64,000 nt of DNA from an uncultured Muribaculaceae bacterium (lineage in GTDB: Bacteria > Bacteroidota > Bacteroidia > Bacteroidales > Muribaculaceae). The stretch is taken from contig CANRCT010000006.1 in NCBI GenBank assembly GCA_947629175.1, positions 1 through 64,000 of the forward strand, written 5' to 3'. The notes beneath the pieces were generated by a model that was given only the letters and a program-made list of their open reading frames with translations, searched no databases and was not told where the DNA came from. The position numbers were made by a program, and so were the translations under genes. Shown piece after piece: positions 44,927-52,519 of the stretch (positions are counted from its first letter, which is position 1; each line of letters begins with the position of its first letter).

Positions 44927-47465
44927 AGATTTCCATAAAACAACCGGCATAGAGATGCTGATGAGCAGAAAAGATGATAACGGCTCCCCTAAGCTGATAT
45001 ATACCGTGCCAAAGGAGGTGGAGAAGCAGATTGACCTGATGACCGTCTCTACCGATGTCACGACGATGGCATCAACGGTTGATCTGAAATTCACCCACGC
45101 GCTTACCGCCATACAGATAAAGTGCGGCGACGGGATGCTTGCCTTCACAGTCACCGGAGTCAGCATCTGCAATATCCACGGCACCGGAACTACCGTTATC
45201 GGATCAAACGAATGGACCGATCTAAAGGGGCCTGAAACATATTCTATCAAAAAGGATATAACGCTTTCGGCCAAAGATAACGCGACCGATAACGATAAGC
45301 TGCACGTGGATAAAGGCACTCCCATTACCGGCACCGACACCGACAACCTGACCTTTCTGCTGCTTCCGCAGACTCTCCCGGACGATGCCGAGATGGTCAT
45401 AACACTAAAGAATAATGAAAAACCCGATGATAAAATCGAACTGAAAGCTTCCTTAAAAGGAGAGAAATGGGAAGCAGGCAAGATTATATCCTACTCTGTT
45501 TCACCCAACGATATCAAAGTAAGCCCCAAGCTTACGCTCGACAAGAAAGGAGCTTCCTCGGCAGATGAAGAAGGTGATATTATGCCATATTCCGGAGTAT
45601 GGTACGATGTCACCTATACTGCCACGGCTGAAATCACAAAACCGGGTTCATGGCAAACCGGACTGACAATCCCGAAGGATAAGATAAAATTCCAATATAA
45701 GTTCAGCGACGAGAGCGACTGGCAGGATTGTCCGAATAGTCCGACGGAAGAGGATAAGGGATTTCTGTCAATAAAACTGCCGGATGGTTCTGTATTTAAC
45801 ACAATACAACAGAAATTCAACCAGACCCGCGAAGTTGGCTCGAAGGAAAGCCCGGAACCTATAAACAAAGTAAACAAAGGATATGGCGAAACAGCCAACT
45901 GCTATTTGGTTGACCAGGCCGGATACTACTCGCTTCCACTTGTATACGGCCCTGGAGACGGCAATGGAGCTATAAGTGGCGGACATCCAAACGGCCTTAC
46001 ATATTATCCCAACCACGCCGATCAACATATGAATCCCGATGATCTCAAAAGCAGCGGTAATGATGCTGTATTGGTGTGGCAGGACTCGCCTGATCTGATC
46101 GACCCGGCCAGTGTCCATATCGACAATGGCAATATTGTGTTCCGCATCCGCGAGCAGACACTTGCAGAGGGCAATGCCGTGGTGGCTGTACGCAACTCCG
46201 CAAAGACCATACTCTGGAGCTGGCATATATGGGTTACGCCATATAAATCAAATTTTTATAACGGCGTTGTAAGTTTCGAGACCAAAACAGGACACACCTA
46301 CGGATTTGCTCCATACAATCTCGGATGGTGCGAGCCTCATGTCGCCCAAGACTCACGCAAGTTTGAGCTACAGGCTCTCATCGACATGTCGGCCTATGGG
46401 ATAAATGAAAAAAAGACTGTCTCTATACCCGGCACGTTTACCCTGATGAAGTTTAAGGCGTCTGACGGAGGCGACAACACATATTATCAGTGGGGCCGCA
46501 AGGATCCGATGCTCGGCGGTATATATAATGCTGATACGCCAATATATAAGTATCGAAAGCCATCCAATAAGCCTCCAAAACCCGAATGGGATTCAGATGA
46601 GTTCACAATGGAGAATAAACAGATCTTCAACCAGTATAAACATAAACAGGATGGAATTGACTATTCATTCCGCAAAAACCCGGGAGATTTGGTGGATGAC
46701 AGTCATGAAGCGTCAAGGGGTGTGACTATAGGATATGCCATACAGCATCCTTATATGTTTATCACTAATTCGTACGAGAATGCAAATCCACGCGATGAGG
46801 AGACGGGTAACCCGGACGCATTCAACTACCGCAATCACTGGCACATACCTTATAAAGACCATCCTGAAATAAGCTACCTGAGCGACGGCACCCATATACT
46901 GTTCAATGCCTGGAATGCAAAAGCTACTGCCCCAGGCTTACAGTATTCATCAACCCCAAAAGATGAAGAAAAGGTTCAAAATGCTAAGACTGTCACAAAA
47001 TCAGTCTATGATCCGTGTCCTCCGGGATTCAAGATGCCTCCGATTGATGCTTTGTTTAGTATTAATAATGAAAAAACGGATCTAAGCTACCAAGGCAATA
47101 AGTGGACAATGAACATTGGTGGTAAATCAATTACATTTCCGCTTACAGGTGTACGAAACTATGCTCTGCGACGCACGGAATGGGAGTCAGTCCAGCCGTT
47201 GACAGGAGTATATGACGTTAAAAGTTTTTATATATCATTCTATAAAACTTCCATGCCTGCATTCAAGATGTTGACATTTATGTCATCGGCTACTATCATA
47301 AAAAAAGAATCATATAATGCATATCAGGTATATATATTCTGCCTTGACAGGAATGACAGATCTTACGAACCAACACCAGATACGCCTAATTATAAGATGT
47401 ATATTACAGCCTCAAGCAATTCTTATGGGCTATCTGTGCGGCCTGTGACTTCCGACAGCGAGTGA
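44901..47465 (+). CDS. Fimbrillin-family protein, 3' part of frameshifted gene
   Basis: About 854 codons that continue the fimbrillin gene in the next frame; the first in-frame ATG is at 44955, but a separate start is unlikely. It holds the rest of the N-domain (FAFAPTRED, DLKFTHALTAIQI, LLLPQTLPDDAEM) and a central beta region. The C-terminal part typical of large tip-type fimbrillins has AKTILWSWHIWV, GRKDPM, VYDPCPPGFKMP and a final YGLSVRPV. These marks suggest a fimbrial tip or accessory subunit rather than the major shaft. The 3' third is more A/T-rich than the surroundings. It is convergent with the minus-strand fimbrial operon and ends at a strong terminator. Confidence 0.8.
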   Translation, partial: FFAFAPTREDFHKTTGIEMLMSRKDDNGSPKLIYTVPKEVEKQIDLMTVSTDVTTMASTVDLKFTHALTAIQIKCGDGMLAFTVTGVSICNIHGTGTTVIGSNEWTDLKGPETYSIKKDITLSAKDNATDNDKLHVDKGTPITGTDTDNLTFLLLPQTLPDDAEMVITLKNNEKPDDKIELKASLKGEKWEAGKIISYSVSPNDIKVSPKLTLDKKGASSADEEGDIMPYSGVWYDVTYTATAEITKPGSWQTGLTIPKDKIKFQYKFSDESDWQDCPNSPTEEDKGFLSIKLPDGSVFNTIQQKFNQTREVGSKESPEPINKVNKGYGETANCYLVDQAGYYSLPLVYGPGDGNGAISGGHPNGLTYYPNHADQHMNPDDLKSSGNDAVLVWQDSPDLIDPASVHIDNGNIVFRIREQTLAEGNAVVAVRNSAKTILWSWHIWVTPYKSNFYNGVVSFETKTGHTYGFAPYNLGWCEPHVAQDSRKFELQALIDMSAYGINEKKTVSIPGTFTLMKFKASDGGDNTYYQWGRKDPMLGGIYNADTPIYKYRKPSNKPPKPEWDSDEFTMENKQIFNQYKHKQDGIDYSFRKNPGDLVDDSHEASRGVTIGYAIQHPYMFITNSYENANPRDEETGNPDAFNYRNHWHIPYKDHPEISYLSDGTHILFNAWNAKATAPGLQYSSTPKDEEKVQNAKTVTKSVYDPCPPGFKMPPIDALFSINNEKTDLSYQGNKWTMNIGGKSITFPLTGVRNYALRRTEWESVQPLTGVYDVKSFYISFYKTSMPAFKMLTFMSSATIIKKESYNAYQVYIFCLDRNDRSYEPTPDTPNYKMYITASSNSYGLSVRPVTSDSE

Positions 47466-47505
47466 CAAGCGTCAAATAATCATCCGGTGTCATCCGGAAT
47501 CATCC

Positions 47506-47545
47506 GCCAAGGGTGTGTTTTACGGCCGTGAAACGCACCCTTGGC
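47506..47545 (+). terminator. Terminator after the plus-strand fimbrillin gene
   Basis: A 15-base stem (47506-47520 with 47531-47545), pairing GCCAAGGGTG with its complement and with a single G-U pair, around a 10-base loop and followed by GTCGTTTTTA. Confidence 0.85.
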
Positions 47546-47798
47546 GTCGTTTTTATACCGGCCTGCGCTGACGCATGGCGCGGGTGCGCCCCCGCAGGGG
47601 CTTCCCGCGTGTTCACCGCATGCGGATCAGTCCCCGGCCTCCGCTACGCTCCGAACCGGGGTTAACATATCCCGCTGCCTCCGGCGCTTCCGCTCCAGTC
47701 AGCCATCTCCTCCACATCCGCATAGTGTCAGCACAGGCCCGACTTCCGTAGATGAGCCGCATCCGAATCATCAGGCGCTCTTCAAACCCATTCCTTCG

Positions 47799-48110
47799 GC
47801 TCTTCTACGAAGACACTGCCACTCGCCGAATACTCCCCCCACCAAGGCACTGCTCCGCGTGCCATGGCGGGGCTTACAAAAGTCATGAGGTCTCCGACCT
47901 CTCCCGCCACTCCCAAACCCGACACTACACCCGCGCGACCGCCGTCGCATGCACCCCCTCATTGGAGACGCATGGTAGGCAGCACCATGCCGGACACTAC
48001 CACCGGAGTGGTCGGAGACCACGCGACCTTTGTTAGCCCCGCCATGGCGGGCGTAGCCACGCCTTGGTGGGGTCAGAGCACGCATACCCTCGGCTTCTTC
48101 GTAGATGAGC
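47799..48110. repeat. 100-bp inverted repeat arms inside the element
   Basis: Left arm 47799-47898 and right arm 48011-48110 align as reverse complements without gaps. The inner 62 bases (47837-47898 against 48011-48072) match at 51 of 62 positions and the outermost 15 at 14 of 15. The 112-base loop contains a small perfect hairpin (GCATGGT/ACCATGC, 47970-47990). Confidence 0.8.
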
Positions 48111-48147
48111 CGCATCCGCATCATCCCGGCGCTCTTCGGACAACACT

Positions 48148-48206
48148 ATCGGAGCCGCAGGCATCCCCGCCATCGGAGCCGCTTGCATCCCTGCCATCGG
48201 AGCCGC
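48148..48206. repeat. 24-bp tandem repeat, about 2.5 copies
   Basis: Units start at 48148, 48172 and 48196, each opening with ATCGGAGCCGC. The first two units differ at only three positions and the third is partial. It lies inside the non-coding element. Confidence 0.85.
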
Positions 48207-48393
48207 GGAGCGGGCGGGGAAGTGTTAACCGGGGTTCGGAGCACAGCGAAGACCCCGGATAGCGATCGCCCCACACACTCGGCCGAGCCCCGGAGGGCGC
48301 GGACACAGCCGCCCCGCGCCAGCACAGGCCCCACTCCTATGCCTTACCACATCGTCAGGCACTTGACGAGATGACCGCACCCGACACGAAAAA

Positions 48394-48429
48394 GCGATAT
48401 GCCGCACACCATCCGGCGCGGCATATCGC
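48394..48429 (-). terminator. Terminator after the minus-strand fimbrial operon
   Basis: A 12-bp perfect inverted repeat, GCGATATGCCGC (48394-48405) with its complement at 48418-48429. On the minus strand it is followed by TTTTT. A second hairpin, TGAAACGCG/CGCGTTTCA at 48444-48468, stands between it and the fimbrillin stop. Confidence 0.85.
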
Positions 48430-48487
48430 ATTTATTGTCGCTATGAAACGCGATCGATGCGCGTTTCACGCGTCACATAGCTCTCTA

Positions 48488-49813
48488 TTACATATTTTTG
48501 TTGGACGATGCTTCAGTCCATTTATCCACGGTCACCTCGAATTTGATGGGATCATTGAGTACATGATCTCCCTCTTTCTTACCGGACGGGCGATCAATGA
48601 CTTTATCATCTGTCGGGAAGCCATTGCCGGGCTTCGGAGGATAGAGGCCTGCACCGCTGCTTTTGCCGCAGAATTCAAGAGTATATGTCACTTTCTTTCC
48701 GGGAAGCCAGTCCTTGAGGTCAAGGCTCACGCAAGTATATCCATACGTTTGGGGGTCATAAGTATCGGCTTCAGGAAAAAGCTGATGAAAATGGTCAGTG
48801 CCATCACTCCAAACCGGCCCCGTTGCTGTATTGCCGCTACCGCTGTCGCCTCCATGAAGTTTACCGGGATGTTTGGCCTCCACACGGCAGAGCAAAAGGA
48901 TATACGCGCCTTGAGCGGCTACTCCGTTCTCATCAAAAGTGATTCCTTTCGTTTCCGGCTGCGGAATAAGCATCAGACTCGTATTGTCGGATCCGCCTAT
49001 AAGATCTGTAGCTGATGAGGTCAACAATTCCGGTTCTGGAAGCACCACTCCATATGATGCGGTTCCATCCTGGCCCGTCCAATTCATATAGCCGGCATCA
49101 GCCTGAATCTTGTCACCTTCAGCCTGAGCAACAGCTTCGCCGCCGGAAACTGTTGGATCCTTGAACGATAAGTTTCCTTTAGCCTTGGCATTGACTATCC
49201 ACGCTCCTTTTATTCTGACAATCTTATCGCTGCCCTCCCCAAGTTTCGCCTTGACATTTACCTGCGTAAGGGCATGAAGAAAATTAAGAGGCACCGACCA
49301 ACCGCTGACGGCCGTTCGCGCTATCTCCGTATATGCTACAAGAAAATCACGCTGATCCTTGCCTCCCTCCGTCAGACTCTGCCGGGGTGTCAGATCAGAA
49401 AACGACTGTTGGTTGACAGTCATATTGGGTTTTACAATATTCTTATCAAGGCCTCCTTCATCATGATCGCTCGAAGGGCCGTAGGCCCAGAAGCGGATTC
49501 TTTCAATCCCTTTAGGCCAATAATAACTCTTGGGGAGGGAGAATATATTTGAATTAGATTTGTCATCATCTTTTGTGGCTTCGTCACCGTTGATGAACAT
49601 CTGGTCATATCCGACAGCGTCGGCCCAGACGTAGAAGCCTCTCAATTTTGATGCGTCGGTTATCTCCGTGGCGCGGCTCATCTGAGTGGAGAAGGTGATC
49701 TCCTGGCCCTGATTGATCTCGACGACGTCGTCGCTGTCGCAGGCTGTGAACATCATCGCCATGGCAGCCATCGCTGCGGCCGCCGTAGCTGTAAACTTAT
49801 ATCGATCGTTCAT
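48488..49813 (-). CDS. Fimbrillin-family lipoprotein
   Basis: A 441-aa exported lipoprotein with lipobox MFTACDSD near residue 24. The mature start has the fimbrillin-like QEITFSTQMSRATEITDASKL, then the N-domain FYVWADAV, the YYWPKGIERIRFWAYGP strand pair and a C-domain with LPEPELL and LMLIPQPETKGITF. The size fits a major or accessory shaft subunit of Mfa/Fim-type fimbriae, which are assembled at the surface by strand exchange after the lipidated N-terminus is removed. It is the last gene of the DUF3575-DUF5119-fimbrillin operon. The frame is intact. Confidence 0.88.
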   Translation of the reverse strand: MNDRYKFTATAAAAMAAMAMMFTACDSDDVVEINQGQEITFSTQMSRATEITDASKLRGFYVWADAVGYDQMFINGDEATKDDDKSNSNIFSLPKSYYWPKGIERIRFWAYGPSSDHDEGGLDKNIVKPNMTVNQQSFSDLTPRQSLTEGGKDQRDFLVAYTEIARTAVSGWSVPLNFLHALTQVNVKAKLGEGSDKIVRIKGAWIVNAKAKGNLSFKDPTVSGGEAVAQAEGDKIQADAGYMNWTGQDGTASYGVVLPEPELLTSSATDLIGGSDNTSLMLIPQPETKGITFDENGVAAQGAYILLLCRVEAKHPGKLHGGDSGSGNTATGPVWSDGTDHFHQLFPEADTYDPQTYGYTCVSLDLKDWLPGKKVTYTLEFCGKSSGAGLYPPKPGNGFPTDDKVIDRPSGKKEGDHVLNDPIKFEVTVDKWTEASSNKNM

Positions 49814-49848
49814 AATATTGATTGGTATATTAGTTTATTTGTTATTAA

Positions 49849-50793
49849 TCAGTTCATCGGCAAATCTTTCTCTATGACCTCTGTCCATCCCGATATGTCG
49901 GGCGACATGCCCCCGGAGATATCAGGGATCTTCAGGCCGTCGAGCTCTATATACACATGGCGCGGATCGGATGCCTGATGCATCTGCCCGGTGATATCGT
50001 AGTGATAGAACACCTTGTTGGAGGTGTAGATCGAGAAGATGTGGGACTGTTCCTCTGCCGGACAATGGCCGAAAGCGCGGAAACGCGCGCGGACGGTATG
50101 CTCATCGACCTTCTCCATACCGACGGGCATAGTGGCGGCCGCGCCGCAGTGGTGCTGCCCGGAGAGGCTGTAGGCCGACGACATGCCCGAGATTGCCGCG
50201 CTGATGTCGACCCCTTCCGAGAGGTTCTCCACGTTTTTGATCTCCACCACATATTCGGCCGTAGCCTCCGCGGGCCTGAGCGTCACAGTCTGTCCCTGAA
50301 TCTTCGGCTTGAGCTCCATCAGCTCATGCACCCCGGCCCACACCATGCCCGGTGCGGCCGCCACCGGCTGATCGCCGGCCTCGGGCGGACGGGGAGCGTC
50401 GTCGCTGTTGCGCCCCATCGGCGCGAGCAGCGACGAGGCCATGCAGGTGAGCTGATGGTCGTCCCACGTGCTTCCCTGCTCGACTACGGTCTCCATAGTG
50501 CCGTTGTGAAACAGCATCATGTATGCGCCGGCTTCCAGGCGCGCCTTGCCGCCCTCTCTCGACGAGAATTCCAGACGCTTGTAGAGCGAGCCGTCGGGAC
50601 GGAAGAAATGCACCACCATAGTGACGGGCTGCGCGTCGGGAGCGTCGCTCCAGTCGAAAGCCACGTCGAGGTCGGTCATATGGGAGTGGTCGTAGCACAG
50701 CTCCTTGTGATCACACCCCTGGAGGGCGGCCGCCACCGGGAGCAACGCTATGGCGGCCATAGCCGCGAAACGGCTGAAAATGCATGATCTCAT
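49849..50793 (-). CDS. DUF5119 lipoprotein, fimbria-associated
   Basis: A 314-aa exported lipoprotein. The ATG at 50793 overlaps the stop of the DUF3575 gene by four bases and gives a signal peptide with lipobox LQGC (VAAALQGCDHKELCYDH). The mature part follows the DUF5119 pattern (VAFDWSDAPDAQPVTMVVHFFRPDGS near the N-terminus), a family usually located with fimbrillin and Mfa2/FimB-like anchor genes. It probably anchors or terminates the fimbria. The open frame upstream of 50793 is a shadow. A 35-base gap precedes the fimbrillin gene. Confidence 0.85.
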   Translation of the reverse strand: MRSCIFSRFAAMAAIALLPVAAALQGCDHKELCYDHSHMTDLDVAFDWSDAPDAQPVTMVVHFFRPDGSLYKRLEFSSREGGKARLEAGAYMMLFHNGTMETVVEQGSTWDDHQLTCMASSLLAPMGRNSDDAPRPPEAGDQPVAAAPGMVWAGVHELMELKPKIQGQTVTLRPAEATAEYVVEIKNVENLSEGVDISAAISGMSSAYSLSGQHHCGAAATMPVGMEKVDEHTVRARFRAFGHCPAEEQSHIFSIYTSNKVFYHYDITGQMHQASDPRHVYIELDGLKIPDISGGMSPDISGWTEVIEKDLPMN

Positions 50794-51716
50794 CGCGCGC
50801 CTCCTTTCTGCATGCTCTTGCCTCCGATTATGTATACGAGGGTGACTCCGGCCTTTGTCGGGCCGAACCAGTGGCGGCGGCTCGTGCGTTGCCACACGTA
50901 GCAGTCATCCTCCCTTTGATATTTCTTGTATTTGCCCCAGAGATATCCCAGCCCGACGGAGAAATCGATGTTGAAATACCGACTGAGCGACACCGAGTAG
51001 CCATAGGAGAGTCCGGCGGCATAGCTCCAGCGATCGCCGAGATAGCCGTGGCGGCCGAGCTTGAAGTCATAGGTCAGCATAGAAAAGTAAGCGCCGGCAT
51101 GATGCCCTGTCAGAGAGGCATCGCCTGCAGGCCACCATCTTCGCAATTCTACATTGCCGCCGTAGACGCGCCAGAAACGGCTGCGAGAGCTCTTGCTCCA
51201 CCAGGCATACATGCCGTCGGCCGCCACCGACCATCGACTGCCGAAAGCTATCTCCACGCCGAGATCGGGTATCAGAGCGGCATCATAGAGCATATTGGTG
51301 GTGAGCGCTACCTTCACCCCCTCGCTGCACGGCGCGGGCGTCACAGCAGCAACAGGCGTAGCCTCCGCCACGGCGCCGGTATCGGCCGGAAGCTCATCGG
51401 CGGTTTCACGGGTCAGCATATCAGGCTCGGCGGCCACGACGGGATCAGGCTCGGGAGCGAACGTCACACGGCAGTCGGCATAACGCATGGCCGGGAAGAG
51501 ATGGCCGAGCATATAGCTCCACGCTCTGCCTCCGCGCAGTCGCCGCAGAGGGGCCGACGGATCCGCGGCAGGATAGCGGCCGATGATCCTCAGGGCGTCG
51601 GCACGCCACTCCGCGTCGCTTTCGCTGACCAGACGGGCGAGCATCGGCCAGTCGATACCGGCGGTATCAACCGACACACTGATTACATCGGGAAACATTC
51701 GCGCAAGCGACTGCGC
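50790..51716 (-). CDS. DUF3575 protein, 3' part of frameshifted gene
   Basis: About 308 codons that continue the DUF3575 gene in a second frame, opening with AQSLARMFPDVISVS; the first in-frame ATG is at 51698. The region after about codon 120 is the DUF3575 beta-barrel-like domain (VALTTNMLYDAALIPDLGVEI, WSVAADGMYAWW, WFGPTKAGVTLVYIIGG). DUF3575 proteins are outer-membrane proteins often found with fimbrial genes. It lacks its own export signal, which lies in the 5' part. The 3' end is coupled to DUF5119 by ATGA. Confidence 0.8.
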   Translation of the reverse strand, partial: AQSLARMFPDVISVSVDTAGIDWPMLARLVSESDAEWRADALRIIGRYPAADPSAPLRRLRGGRAWSYMLGHLFPAMRYADCRVTFAPEPDPVVAAEPDMLTRETADELPADTGAVAEATPVAAVTPAPCSEGVKVALTTNMLYDAALIPDLGVEIAFGSRWSVAADGMYAWWSKSSRSRFWRVYGGNVELRRWWPAGDASLTGHHAGAYFSMLTYDFKLGRHGYLGDRWSYAAGLSYGYSVSLSRYFNIDFSVGLGYLWGKYKKYQREDDCYVWQRTSRRHWFGPTKAGVTLVYIIGGKSMQKGGAR

Positions 51717-51990
51717 GCTTGGCAGCAAGGGAATTGTTGAACTCACGGCTCCCCTCGGGAGATGCGCTGCCGCTGACGGTGACCTCGGCCACGGCTCTGC
51801 CACGGCCAAGCGCCGAACGCAATCGGCGCAAGACAGCACCGTTGTCGACAACTGCCGAATCGACGATCGCACTCCCCTGCGGGAAATGCAGACGCAACGA
51901 CAGAGTATCGGCGGCCTCTCGCGAAGCCCGAAGATCCACCGGCATCATACATGCGCAGCACAATATCAATCCAGTCAATAACGCCTTCAT
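51667..51990 (-). CDS. DUF3575 protein, 5' part of frameshifted gene
   Basis: First 107 codons from ATG 51990, beginning with a signal peptide (MKALLTGLILCCACMMPVDL). After it comes an OmpA-like periplasmic domain (LHFPQGSAIVDSAV, AEVTVSGSASPEGS, NNSLAAKRA). The frame then runs into VACANVSRCNQCVG and a stop. At 51713-51718 the coding strand has GCGCGC. Two more bases (one GC unit) would continue AAKRAQSLARMF into the 3' frame, so the natural reading is LAAKRA followed by QSLARMF. This is a -2 frameshift at a dinucleotide run. An alternative GTG start at 52008 is unlikely. Confidence 0.8.
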   Translation of the reverse strand: MKALLTGLILCCACMMPVDLRASREAADTLSLRLHFPQGSAIVDSAVVDNGAVLRRLRSALGRGRAVAEVTVSGSASPEGSREFNNSLAAKRAVACANVSRCNQCVG

Positions 51991-52051
51991 TGAATTAGAC
52001 AGGCACACTGTGTTAGTTAGTACAGATAAGTTAAGTCAGTATACAATTTCG

Positions 52052-52090
52052 CAAAATTATAGAAAAAGCTTGTAAAAATACCCCCCCCCC
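52052..52090 (-). promoter_or_regulatory. Fimbrial operon promoter with a G10 tract at the -33 position
   Basis: On the minus strand a -7 box TAATTTTG (52059-52052) lies 62 bases before the DUF3575 ATG. The 21 bases before it are followed directly by ten consecutive G (52090-52081). At the usual 19-21 base spacing, the -33 TTTG position falls on the end of this G run. Poly-G tracts next to a promoter box are a classic cause of phase-variable expression. Tract change is inferred, not seen. Confidence 0.65.
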
Positions 52091-52139
52091 GAGTTAAATT
52101 GTGTTAATTATAGTCCATCCCCGAGGTAGGGCTGCACCG

Positions 52140-52160
52140 GTGTCGACCCTAAGTCGACAC
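52140..52160. other. Hairpin between the MerR gene and the fimbrial operon
   Basis: GTGTCGAC (52140-52147) and GTCGACAC (52153-52160) form a perfect 8-bp stem with a 5-base loop. It lies 22 bases past the MerR stop on the minus strand but has no T tail, so it could be a weak terminator or a protein-binding site. Confidence 0.45.
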
Positions 52161-52181
52161 TCCGCGCTGCTATGTCGGGAG

Positions 52182-52517
52182 TCAGCGCCAGGAGTCGAGA
52201 GCCTTGATCATGGCGCAGAGCGTGGAGCGCACCTCAAGAAGGCGGGTGACGGCGCGGCTTTTGCGGCTGATCCCCTCGGGATTGCGGCGCAGCTCCTCCT
52301 GGGCGGCGTCGAGTTTTAGGCCGCGGTGCTTCACAAGATAATGGATCATGCGGATACGCTCCACATCGTCGGGGGTGTAGAAGCGGGTGCCGCGGTCGTT
52401 GCGGCGCGGCTTTATTATGGTGAACTCACGCTCCCAGAAACGGAGCGTCGTCACCGGTATGCCGGTCATTTCGGCCACTTCGCCGATTTTATAGAATTTC
52501 TTGTCGATCGGATCCAT
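52182..52517 (-). CDS. MerR-family transcriptional regulator
   Basis: A 111-aa regulator. The N-terminal winged helix (YKIGEVAEMTGIPVTTLRFW, about 9-28) is followed by the wing RRNDRGTRFYTPDDVERI and a short helical dimerisation part. There is no cysteine cluster or large effector domain, so the signal is unknown. It starts two bases after the upstream sulfatase-like gene and is the last gene of the CreD operon. It ends just before the fimbrial promoter, so either could be a target. Confidence 0.85.
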   Translation of the reverse strand: MDPIDKKFYKIGEVAEMTGIPVTTLRFWEREFTIIKPRRNDRGTRFYTPDDVERIRMIHYLVKHRGLKLDAAQEELRRNPEGISRKSRAVTRLLEVRSTLCAMIKALDSWR

Positions 52518-52519
52518 TT

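Larger units (their letters stand above)
47631..48260. repeat. GC-rich non-coding element with terminal inverted repeats
   Basis: The roughly 940 bases between the two fimbrial terminators hold no credible gene; the open frames there are Pro/Arg/Ser-rich and look non-coding. Imperfect inverted repeats lie at the ends: 47649-47667 and 48224-48242 match at 17 of 19 positions, extending with weaker identity to about 47631 and 48260. A 19-base direct repeat (GTAGATGAGCCGC core) is at 47747-47765 and 48100-48118. The layout resembles a MITE-like or other small repetitive element. No transposase and no clear target duplication were seen. Confidence 0.55.

Noticed and set aside
47541-48262. Open frames of 90-130 codons in the region between the fimbrial units
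   Set aside because: Pro/Arg/Ser/His-rich translations that follow the repeats in several frames at once, with no domain and no promoter; they look non-coding.
50794-50895. Longer start for the DUF5119 gene
   Set aside because: The extension reads through the DUF3575 gene and would hide the lipoprotein signal peptide; ATG 50793 with ATGA overlap is better.
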